NCBI GenBank assembly: GCA_026122225.1
Contig: JANEZZ010001905.1
Span: forward strand, 1,922,001-1,986,000
Direction of reading: 5' to 3'
DNA: 64,000 bases
Source of the DNA: Heloderma charlesbogerti
Lineage: Eukaryota > Chordata > Lepidosauria > Squamata > Helodermatidae
This document shows, in pieces, positions 9,745 through 19,173 of the stretch; the first letter of the stretch is position 1; the number at the start of each line of letters is the position of its first letter. A program made the position numbers and the translations under genes. The notes beneath the pieces were generated by a model that ran no database searches, had not been told where the DNA came from, and saw only the letters and a list, made by a program, of their open reading frames with translations.

Positions 9745-10103
9745 TGCCTTCTAAGGCATGGATGCGTCAATGAAAGCCTATTTACTTTGGCTTTACTCAT
9801 AGTTAATCCAAGGTTCCAATCAGTGAATTGGGCCCCTTGCTTGTGACAGAAGTTATACTTGCTTCATCAAGATGCCAAAATTGAGTCCTGGCCCAGCAGA
9901 TTGCACAGCAAGCTCCAATAATTGCTCTGCAAAATTGGAAGTGCATTACAGTACTCCCGTCAGCAGGTGGCAGCAAAGAAGGTAGACCTCCATCTACTGG
10001 TAGATCTCTGGGTGATTTCAAATAGGTCAGCAAGGATTTCTGCTTAGCAAGATGTATGCTTATATGCGTAACAAGGTGTATAGGAGGGGCTGAGGTGTCC
10101 AGG
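9745..10103. other. no recognised feature
   Basis: About 360 bases with no recognised repeat or gene. Confidence 0.45.
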
Positions 10104-10149
10104 AGGGGCTGTAACTCAGTTGGCAGAGCACTTGCTTTGCATGCAGAAG

Positions 10150-10631
10150 TAGGGATGTATGGATTCCCCACCATCCATTCTGGTGGGGAATCTGCCTGGG
10201 GTGGGGGAGGCGATCCGTCCCCCCCGCCCCGGAATCCTCCAGAGCGGCTCTGATCTGTGATGATTCCGCAGAGCCCCCAGGCTTGAGGGCCGCTTACCTG
10301 GAGCCATTCTCCTCCACGCCGAGCTCCATAGACTTATACACATAGACTTGCGTATAAATCTATGTGTCCATAGACTTATACGCAAGATTCACAGCTCTAT
10401 TTTGCGTATAAGTCTATGGGCACATCCTGCCGATCGCCGTTCTTTTTTTTAAAAAAATGGCGATTGGCGTGGAGGAGAACAGCTCTGGTTAAGGAAGCAG
10501 CCTAGTGCCATTCTGCAGACAATCCTCCGGACGCGGAGGTAAGTACTGCCATTCTGCTGCGGATTCTGGAGGCTGGATTCTTTGGAAACCGGCCTCGTTT
10601 AAATCCGCAGCGGATTTCTCTAACATCACTA
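10150..10631 (-). mobile_element. hAT non-autonomous element, copy D
   Basis: Begins TAGGGATG, ends CATCACTA, perfect 8-bp duplication TGCAGAAG (10142-10149, 10632-10639). Its left terminus (reverse complement TGATGTTAGAGAAATCCGC) resembles the autonomous element. The internal palindromes differ from other copies: repeats of CATAGACTTATACGCAA around 10326-10420. It carries GAGGTAAGTACTG, a donor consensus. Confidence 0.88.
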
Positions 10632-10676
10632 TGCAGAAGGTTCAGTCCCCAGCAGTATTTCCACGTAGGAAAAAAC

Positions 10677-11598
10677 TAGGGATGGACGAAAGGGACTTAC
10701 CTCGTCCCGCAACTTGCTTCGCGGTGGGGGGGAGGCGCTTCGCTTCTCCCCCCAAAGTTCAGGCGAGGGGGGGAGGCGCCCTGCCTTGCCTGGCTGAAAT
10801 TCAGGCCGGGGGGGGAGGCGCCCCATCCCTCGCCGGTGAAATTCAGGCCAGGGAGGAGCGCCCCATCTCCCCGGCCGCGAAAAAAAAAAGTACAGAAAAA
10901 AAAAAACACACCCGTGATAGGCTACGTGATGATTTACGTAGCCTATCACGGCTAGATTTCCAAAGTCAGCCGTGATAGGCTACGTAAATCTTCACGTAGC
11001 CTATCACGGGTGACTTTGAAAAAAAAAAAAAGTGCGATTTGCGTTCCTTATTTGGACAGTGGTAGTCTACGTAAAGATTTACGTAGACTACGTAAAGATT
11101 TACGCAAATAGCGTTCCCTTATTTTCGCCGTAGTCTACGTAAATCTTTACGTAGACTACCCCTGTCCAAATAAGGAACGCAAATGGCGGCGCCCATGGGG
11201 CGCCGCCATTTGCGTACGCGCTTTTTTTTTTTTTTCAAAGTCACCCATGATAGGCTACGTGATGATTTACGTAACCTATCACGGCTGACTTTGGAAATCT
11301 AGCCATGATAGGCTACGTAAATCGTCACGTAGCCTATCACGGGTGCGTGTGCGTGTTTTTTAACTTTACTTTTTTATTTTGTAATGGCGGTGGCGGCAGC
11401 CGGTCAGGAGACTGGCCGCCGCCCCCGACGAACCGCCGCCAAACCGCCGCCGGGACCCGCCGCCGAGAGGGACATTCGCCGAAGGTAAGTCCCATCCCGG
11501 GGGGGGGCAGCAGAGAATTTCCCCAACACTTTCAGGGGGCTGAATGCGTTGGCACTCGGCCTCCCGAACATTCGTGGAGAAATTCTCCGCCATCCCTG
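10677..11598 (-). mobile_element. hAT non-autonomous element, copy E (most complete)
   Basis: TAGGGATG...CATCCCTG with perfect duplication GAAAAAAC (10669-10676, 11599-11606). Order: right terminus, donor motif, GC-rich tandem array with AAATTCAGGC every ~40 bp, two GATAGGCTACGT hairpins, two TAGTCTACGTAAA hairpins, AAATGGCGGCGCCCATGG palindrome, two more GATAGGCTACGT hairpins, CGG-rich exon-like block, left terminus. The interior is therefore close to one long palindrome. Confidence 0.9.
11384..11484 (+). other. exon-like block in copy E: ATG to 5' splice donor, 101 nt
   Basis: Frame begins MAVAAAGQETG and ends CGAAG|GTAAGTCC (GT at 11485). It is 101 nt, six shorter than in five other copies, so the frame at the donor is unchanged. 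Confidence 0.5.
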
Positions 11599-11688
11599 GA
11601 AAAAACCCTGCCTGAAACCCTGGAGAGCTACTGCCAGTCAGTGTCGACCATGCTGAGCTGGATGAACCAGTGTTCTGGCTCAGTATAA

Positions 11689-12613
11689 TTACAAAAAGGG
11701 CCACAGTTGTAAAAACCAATAAGAAATGAGCAAACAAGCACACAACTGTGAATAGGTCAGGTGATAACAGTATAATGTTAGAACAATATGAACACACAAT
11801 GAACGTAGTGGGTGTTAGTGATCTATTTAAAATAGATTGTTGTTGGAACAATATAATTATAATGTGAAAACAATATGAATGCAATTGTACATATATTGGA
11901 AGATAGCAGAAGAATCTGTATCACGGGTATATACATATAAATATTATAATTAAAAGGATCAAGAATTGTTACCATAATCTTATCAAAAATTATTTACATG
12001 AAAGCGGGGCTGTACTTTATAAGCAAGGAAAGTCTAAGGACGGTGAGTTGAAACAATTTCCTTGCTTATAAAGTACAGCCCCACTTTCATGTAAATAATT
12101 TTTGATAAGATAATTCTCAACAAGAATGTTTGGGTTTATTTGAATAATGTTTTTGAACATGTACATATTATGATAATAACTGACAACTAATGTGAATATA
12201 CATGTAATAAATACTGTGTGTGTATGTATGTGCATATGTGTGCATATATATATGACTATAGACTTTAATATCTTAATATCTTTACAGTTATTATTTATCT
12301 GAAGAAGCAACTCATATGTGAAACAGGATTACACCGGATTCCTGTAAGATTTTTGGATGGACTTTGAGATCCTTTGAACAAATTATAATATTTATATGTA
12401 TATACCTGTGATACAGATGCTTCTGCTATCTTCCAATATATGTACAATTGCATTCATATTGTTTTCATATGTATAATTATATTGTTCCAGCAACAATATA
12501 TTTTAAATAGATCACTAACACCCACTACGTTCATTGTGTGTTCATATTGTTATAACATTATACTATTATCACCTGACCTATTCACAGTTGTGTGCTTGTT
12601 TGCTCATTTCTTA
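11689..12613. mobile_element. fold-back element with Penelope-like features
   Basis: Two arms are inverted copies: 11721-11960 (AATAAGAAATGAGCAAAC...) mirrors 12370-12613 (...GTTTGCTCATTTCTTAC). A second inner inverted repeat surrounds CATGAAAG/CTTTCATG with GGGCTGTACTTTATAAGC. The flanks are a 14-bp duplication with one mismatch, CTGGCTCAGTATAA (11675-11688) and CTGACTCAGTATAA (12614-12627), which fits target-primed insertion better than a hAT. Paired inverted copies and a hammerhead-like core suggest a Penelope-like retroelement. No reverse transcriptase is left. Confidence 0.5.
12299..12346 (+). ncRNA. possible degenerate hammerhead ribozyme core
   Basis: CTGAAGA (12299-12305), then GAAA (12320-12323), then ACAGGA pairing with TCCTGT (stem III) ending in the cleavage-type triplet GTA (12344-12346). 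Stem II and stem I are weak or missing. Such motifs are known in Penelope-like elements. Likely inactive. Confidence 0.3.
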
Positions 12614-12663
12614 CTGACTCAGTATAAGGCATCTTCCTAGGTTCCTAACAACAACAACAACAA

Positions 12664-13168
12664 AATGACCATCCGTTAATCATATTGTTGATATAAAGAA
12701 AGCTTAGTATATCCCCACCATGGATTCTTGTGCAGAAGGACTGCGAGCTCTATTCAGTTCTGATACCGTTCAAAACAAATTCCTGGGCTTAGAATTCTTT
12801 AATTCCAAGTGCATGCCTTTTGCACCAGGCTCCAGTTGGTGGATCTTGAGGATTTAATAAATAGCAATCTGCCCACCTCTGCCGAAGGGCCACCCAACCG
12901 ATAAATCAGGCTCCTTCACAATGATGTTAGCTTGAGTTTCCTTTCATTACAATAATACTGCAACAACCAATCTCCAACATTTGGTGCCTTGTTTTCTCTC
13001 TCTACAGCTTTACATGTCATTTTATATTTCCTGGATCCCTTCTGTGAATAGTCAGTTGTGGATGTCCTGCTCTCATGGAATAGGAAAAGTTTGGCCTGCC
13101 TTAGCATTGATAATTTGGGGGAAAGTGGCTGTTGGAGAGGGCTTCTTTGAAGCAAAGAATGTTTCAAG
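12664..13168. other. no recognised feature
   Basis: About 500 bases of A+T-rich DNA after the SINE tail. Nothing recognised. Confidence 0.45.
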
Positions 13169-13853
13169 TAGTGCTGTGCTGAAAATTCCTCCCTCATTTT
13201 TTTTTTTTTACCATTCTCATTCAATTTGATAGAACAGAATTACTTTTGAAAAGACACTCAAAGGAGGAGAAATTTTGGAGAAGTTCTCATGGGTTGGGTT
13301 TGGGGTTCCTGTGCTTACCTTACTTGTGAGGTGGCTGAGGAGTGTGCATGAGTGTCCTGCCTGTCATTGTACAATAATCTGTGTGGCAGCCTGCAGCCTC
13401 CTTGGCTTCCAGCACTTCAGTTAAAGCCATCATGAGGAAGACCTCGAGAGGCAACTCCTCCCATGGGTTTTCTTCAGTCCAGGATGTGCAAGTGGCCTGG
13501 GAGGCTGCAGAACCATGGGAAGACGTGTAACGGAGAGAGAAAACACACATAGCCCCCTCGGCCACCTTGCAGTGATTAGGGAAGCTCATAAATACCACCA
13601 AAAGAAATTCATAATTTTGCCTCAGAAAAGTGGAGGCCTCAACACAGTTAGGCCTCAATGCAATAAGCCAAAAATCCTTAGGGAAAAAAGGAAGGAAGCT
13701 GTGCTACAACCCCTGCCAATAGTGAGCCCTATCTGTGTGAAAGTGTTGGAGAATTTCTCTTCTTGTAGGAGAAATTCGGTGAAATTGTCCCCCCAATTTC
13801 TCTGCCCACAAATTGGCTGGAGAATTTTGAGAAGCCATTTGTGCACAGCTCTA
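13169..13853. mobile_element. hAT-like element with TAGTGCTGTGC termini
   Basis: Starts TAGTGCTGTGCTGAAAATTC and ends GTGCACAGCTCTA, with a perfect 8-bp duplication GTTTCAAG (13161-13168, 13854-13861). Same family as 8255-9736. No transposase. Confidence 0.82.
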
Positions 13854-13861
13854 GTTTCAAG

Positions 13862-14860
13862 ATGTTTCAGCTGAGAAGGAACCTTCAGATTCTCTTTGAA
13901 TTTCAGTCTATGCAAAGTCTGGTAACAACATAGGCATGTGTAGGACTCCTCCTTCACACCCACCCCCGTGCACAAGAAACCTTGCTAGTCACTGAAAATA
14001 CTACGGCCTCCTTCAAAATCCCTCAGCTGTTTTGGCCAAGCATTTTGCATTATAGCAAGAATGATGGCAACTCTACGCTTGGAATAATTCTTGCAATCTT
14101 TCTTCAGGTCCGGGCCAGCAGAGGGTGCTACAAATGCGGTGCTTACACAGCCGATTAGGAAAAAGAAAGAGAAAAAGGAAAGACGACGGCAACTTCAATG
14201 TGGCTAACAGCTTGGGGAAAAGTTTTGCTGGGCCAGTTCTGAGCCGAACGTGATGCATTTGGCCAGGGCCTGCCTCCCTCTGCTCCCTCAACTGTCTTCT
14301 CCCGTTGCCTGTTTATCCCGCAGAGATGGCCATCTCTCATCTCGAACTTGGCACACTTTTGCTCGACTTGCCGGGTTGGTGTTAGACCATGGCTGCCTTA
14401 AGTGACACCATGACCTACTTTCCTCATCTCCCAGAACGTTGCAATGGTAGCATGCACACAGCCTCCGCGCAGCTCTCAGGCAAAATTTTTGTGTCATTTC
14501 ATTTTTTAAAAAAACAGTTAAAAGAGCACTGGCAAGATGTAATAGGGCCCTTTTCAAAAATGCATGCCTCTTTGCAAAAGGTTACTCAAGGTAAGGCTGG
14601 TGCAGTGGACTGCCAAAATATGCCAGAAAGGAGGAGGAGGAGGAGGAGGAGGAGGAGAAAAAAACACCAGGCCTGGTATTTCTTCAAAAAGCGAAGGCAC
14701 TCGCAAAGGCAGTAAACAGCGAAATTGCTTGCCAAGCATCAGAAATGCGGCTCAGCCCGGCCAGCAGTCTGTCTCCATCCAGGCAAGCCAGGTCAACAGC
14801 ATGAAACGGAGCGCCGCTCCATGTGTGCTGTTCCTCCACTGATCCCTATTTACCAAGAAA
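13862..14860. other. no recognised gene; contains a (GGA)n tract
   Basis: Mostly unassigned. A (GGA)n microsatellite lies at 14629-14657. Open frames here are low-complexity or lack motifs. Confidence 0.45.
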
Positions 14861-14869
14861 CGCCTCTGT

Positions 14870-15130
14870 TTCGGGGTGTGCCTCCTCAGTCAAATTCTGC
14901 CAATGTTTTGCAGGGCCCCTGCAGCAGGGCTGCAAGACCTCTTTCAGCCCAAGGGCTGGATTCCATTTCTGAGAAGGCCTCCGAGGGAGGCCGCATTCCA
15001 GCAGTGGGCAGGACTGCAGGCAAAATGGGCAGGGCCAACCCCCTCAAAAATACCCACACATTTCAGCTTAAAGCTCTTATCACCAGTAAATAAGCCATGA
15101 GAGAGGCATTTCGACCTTTCATAATGGGGA
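14870..15130. repeat. interspersed repeat, family unidentified
   Basis: Shares an arrangement with 34600-35010 and 38640-38995: a GGGCAGGGCCA-type purine-rich block, then CATATTT/CACATTTCAGCTTAAAGCTCTT and AGTAAATAAG. Probably an old DNA-transposon remnant. Confidence 0.4.
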
Positions 15131-15468
15131 GGGGGGGCGGGAGGACTGCACCAACACCGAGAAATCACCGGACAGGCAGCGGTTGGGGGTGTGGGAAGGA
15201 TCGGGGCAGGGAATGGAAGAAGGGCCTTCTGGGGAACCCTGGAGGGCAGGATTGGGATCCCCAGATCTCCATATTTTGCCCGCAGGGCCAAAGTCCTGCA
15301 ACCCTGCCCGAGAATCCTTCAGGTTCTCTAGAAGTGAAGTATCTTGCCACATTTTGGGATATAGATGGCCTCAAGAGGTGGTACGTACCTGGTACAAAGC
15401 CCCTCATCCTCCCCCGCCCCGCCCCCCACCCGAAGCAAGGAAGGGGTGATGAGGACTAAACTCAGGAA
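15131..15468. other. no recognised feature, GC-rich
   Basis: Overlapping open frames on both strands reflect high G+C. No protein family recognised. Confidence 0.4.
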
Positions 15469-15652
15469 GCTTGCCATATACGGAGTCAGACCATGGGGTC
15501 CATCTAGTCCAGTACTGCTGACACTGACAGGCAGCAGTGGCTCCCCAGGATTTCAGCCAGGCAGGGGTTTTCCCAGCCCTACCTGGAGATGCTGCCAGGG
15601 ATCGAACCCGGGACCTTCTGCATGCCAAGCAGGGTCTCCACCATGGAGCCAC
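15469..15652 (-). mobile_element. tRNA(Ala)-derived SINE, antisense
   Basis: Minus strand: tRNA-like head with GCATGCAGAAGGTCCCGGGTTCG (intact B box) and tail GACTCCGTATATGGCAAGC. Well preserved. Confidence 0.85.
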
Positions 15653-16018
15653 AAGTTGTCATTAGCCCAAGTTACCTCTGGCCCATCCAGTTCATGTTAA
15701 TGTTGCTATCTCTTTAAGAGATGCTACCGCATGGATTCTTGAACAATTCAATACAGTTAGAAAACAAATATCCCTTTGTTGCTGGTTGGTTGGCTTTTAA
15801 CTGGATACACACCCTCCAAGACTAATGCCCAATCGGCCAGTCCATGTTAGCTCACCATCTATGTTGAACGGACAAGACTGTCGAGGATTTAAATGTTAGC
15901 AGTCCGAGGGGTTCTGGGAGAGTCAAGAGGCTGTGGAGGTGCAGGGAGTCCAGCTGACAATGAGTTGGATCTGGATCTTGAGGATCGATCCTATTTTGCA
16001 TATTAAAAGAGCTACGGA
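15653..16018. other. no recognised feature
   Basis: About 360 bases. Nothing recognised. Confidence 0.4.
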
Positions 16019-16980
16019 TAGGGATGGGGGAGAATTTCTCCCCGAATCTTCGGGGGGCCGAGCGCCAATGCATTCGGCCCCCCGAAATCGGTGGTGAAAT
16101 TCTCCGCCCCCCGCCCCCCCTGGGACGGGACTTACCTTTGGAGAATGTCCCTCCCGGCGGCGGGTCCCGGCGGCGGTTTGGCGGCGGTTCGGCGGGGGAG
16201 GGGGCGGGGGCCGGTCTCCTGACCGGCTGCCGCCGCCGCCATTGCAAAAAAAAAAACTAAAGTAAAACAACAACAACACACACCCGTGATAGGCTACGTA
16301 ATGATTTACGTAGCCTATCATGGCTAGATTTCCAAAGACAGCCGCGATAGGCTACGTAAATCGTCACGTAGCCTATCATGGGTGACTTTGGGGGAAAAAA
16401 AAAAAGCACGTACGCAAATGGTGGCGGCCCATGGGCGCCGCCATTTGCGTTCCTTATTTTAGCACGTCTAGTCTACGTAAAGATTTACGTAGACTACGGC
16501 GAAAATAAGGGCACGCTATTTGCATTGCCCTTATTTTCGCCGTAGTCTACGTAAATCTTTACGTAGACTAGATGTGCCAAAATAAGGAATGCAAATGGCA
16601 GCGCCCATGGGCCGCCGCCATTTGCGTACGCGCTTTTTTTTTTCCAAAGTCACCCATGATAGGCTACGTGACGATTTACGTAGCCTATCACGGCTGACTT
16701 TGGAAATCTAGCTGTGATAGGCTACGTAAATCATTATGTAGCCTATCACGGGGTCTTTTTTTTTTTTACTTTTTGTTTCGCGGCTGGGGAGACGGGGCGC
16801 TTCTGCCCGGCCTGAATTTCGGCCGGGCGAGGCGGGAAGCTTCCCCCCCGGCCTGAATTTCGGCCGGGCGAGGCGGGAAGCCTCCCCCCCTTCACCTGAA
16901 CTTTGGGGGGAAAAGCAAAGCGCCTTCCCCCCACCGCGAAGCCAAGCTGCGAAAAGGTAAGTGACTTTCGTATATCCCTA
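16019..16980 (+). mobile_element. hAT non-autonomous element, copy F
   Basis: TAGGGATG...ATATCCCTA with perfect duplication GCTACGGA (16011-16018, 16981-16988); 962 bp, the longest complete short copy. Opposite orientation to E, same module order. The right-end donor AAAAG|GTAAGTGAC has GT at 16957. Confidence 0.9.
16136..16242 (-). other. exon-like block in copy F: ATG to 5' splice donor, 107 nt
   Basis: Minus-strand frame begins MAAAAAGQETG at 16242 and ends CAAAG|GTAAGTCCC. 107 nt, as in B, C, G and I. The hairpin GCCGGTC-AGGA-GACCGG is kept. Confidence 0.5.
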
Positions 16981-16988
16981 GCTACGGA

Positions 16989-17059
16989 TATGATACCTGG
17001 TAGGTAAGGCAAGGCTAGTCCGCATTCAACGATTTTATCTTGTGCATGGTATGGATGGA

Positions 17060-17095
<36 letters not shown>

Positions 17096-18440
17096 CATAC
17101 ACACACACACACACACACACGCACACACACAGCTCAACTAACCTAACCATGTGGTTCCTGTATGCAGCTCCCCATAACTGTCTGAGCTTTGGTGATAACA
17201 CAAAATGTTTGCAAACATTCCAACCGCTCAGAAGCAAACTGCCAGGCTTAGAATGTGGACAAACAGGTTCACAGAGAGAAGTGTTTTGAAAAGAACAGCC
17301 AAATGTGCAGCTGCTGCAGGTCTCCAAGAGAATTTTTATTCTTAGGCAGTGTCTTTCCAAGGCAGGAATGTTTTGTGAGTGAATGCTTGGATTGTGGCTG
17401 CAAATGAAAGATTTTGGACTCCAGATTGACCCTCAATAATGCTAATGGAAGAAACAAAATGCACCCTGGGAGTTCAGCCCTGAGGAAGAAGACTTCTGCT
17501 CTGCCGAGAGATTCCACTGTGCCCGGGCCGACTCTTGGCCCGAAGATGCTTCTTTCCAGTGGCTCCAGTGGCCACCAAACACCATTGTGAGCTTTCGGGG
17601 CAAAAAGAAGCTTTCTACAGACGCCTTGTTTGCCTTTTTTCGAAGTGGTTTGGCTGCTCGGGGAAAGTTTGTTTCCACAGCTCGTTCAAGCAGGAAGGCA
17701 TGGTGGATTCTTGCCTCGAGTCTGGGTCACAGTGACCTTCTTTGCAGGGATGGGAGGGGGAGGCTCTGTTCTGTATACAGTATTTAAAAAATATATTTTG
17801 TGGCCTCTAGGATGGCTTGGGTAAAGACCAGAAGCTTAGCAATACTACCAAATCTCTCGAGCCTCTGCATATGGCCACACAGCGAAACACGTTCCAGAAT
17901 GACTGTGCAAACAAACAAATCCAAACTTATGAGATTTTATAGCTTGCTGGAGGAGCAGCTTGGTAAATCTCTCTCCGTGTATGTGTGTGTGTGTGCGTGC
18001 GTGCGCGCGCATACAGCTTTCCCCTCAGAAAGAGGGAGAGCATCTTCTTCCAAGGTTCCATGGGGGCACTTCACAAGTGCATTGCATTGCATCATATCAG
18101 GAGATGCCAGATACACCAATCGCAATCCAAAAACCTGCTGGAAGCTTTTTCTGGCCTGTTGATTTGAACTGTCCTTCAGCGTACATAACTGTGCTGAGTT
18201 GCAGCCACAATGATTTGGAATGTTACACTGGGAAGCAATTCTTCCAAGATATTGGAGTCCACACAGAGGGTAGAAATCAGCCAGAAGTTAGTTGGGATGA
18301 AGGGTGCTTCTAGACTGAGGGCTCCTAGCTCTAACCATCAAAAGACATAGTGGAGTTAATCTGTCTTTCCCTCCTTAATGGATTGTTTTCTGGTGAGAAA
18401 AAGGACAGATGAACCAGAGGGAAAACATGGGAGGGTTACA
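16989..18440. other. no recognised gene
   Basis: Apart from the dinucleotide repeat at 17058-17131 and a short TG/CG tract near 17983-18010, nothing is recognised. Overlapping frames at 17535-17824 have no domain signature. Confidence 0.4.
17058..17131 (+). repeat. (TG)n-(TA)n-(CA)n compound microsatellite
   Basis: TG repeats, a short TATATA core, then CA repeats; the tract is self-complementary. Confidence 0.95.
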
Positions 18441-18445
18441 AATTT

Positions 18446-18540
18446 AAATAAATAAATATGGATTTATTTACTGCATTTGTATCTCACTTTTCAGAGAATT
18501 ATTGTCTCCCAAAGCATCTCACATCAATAAAAGAGGGAGA
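18446..18540 (-). repeat. possible LINE/SINE 3' end (ATTTATTTA...TATCTCACTTTT)
   Basis: TTTATTTACTGCATTTGTATCTCACTTTTC resembles the 3' tails of the CORE-SINEs at 31024 and 43750. The remainder is too diverged to place. Confidence 0.35.
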
Positions 18541-19173
18541 CAGAGACTCTGCCATCAGGCTTACAAACCAAGAGAGCAATCCCATGGTCCCTGGGAGAGC
18601 GTCCCAGCGACCATAGCCCCTCCCAAAGGCATAGACACTGCCATGATCACAGGAGGGGGACTCTGAGTTCCAGTACCCCACCTTTGCCCCCTCGCAGCCA
18701 CCATGGAAAGAACCTCTAACAGCGCCCAATAATAATCTTCAAAAACATGTAGGAAGAAACCCAGACTATAAAGCACATGGTCTTCGATGTCTATACACTA
18801 ATGCCCAGAGTACGGGAAACAAACAGAACGAACTTGAACTCTTAATACAGGAGGGAAATTATAGGTGTAACTGAAACTTGGTGGGATGACTCCCATGACT
18901 GCAATACAGCAATTGAAGGATATAGCTTGTTCAAAAAGAACAGAAGGAACAGAAAGGGAGGTGGAGTTGCACTGTGTGTGAAAAATACATATCTCTGCAC
19001 AGAAATACAGGAGGAGGAGCTTGGTAGCCCCATCAAGAGCATCTGGGTTGAAATAAATGGAGCAAAGAATAAAAGGAACCTGGTGGTCGGAGTCTACTAC
19101 CGGCCACCCAACCAAGGAGAAGACGAGGATGAAACTTTTGAAAAGCAAATTGCCAATGTTTCAAGGAAGCATG

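Larger units (their letters stand above)
10104..12650 (+). mobile_element. tRNA(Ala)-derived SINE split by three insertions (D, E and a fold-back element)
   Basis: The SINE pieces are 10104-10149 (A box TAACTCAGTTGG, anticodon region TTTGCATG), 10640-10676 (B box GGTTCAGTCCCC), 11607-11688 (GCCTGAAACCCTGGAGAGC...CTCAGTATAA) and 12628-12650 (GGCATCTTCCTAGG), followed by an (AAC)n tail to about 12663. Removing the inserts and one copy of each duplication gives one contiguous SINE of the same family as the other copies. Confidence 0.88.

Noticed and set aside
10104..10149. A functional tRNA(Ala) gene
   Set aside because: The acceptor stem is absent and the sequence continues into a SINE body; the region is split by transposons.
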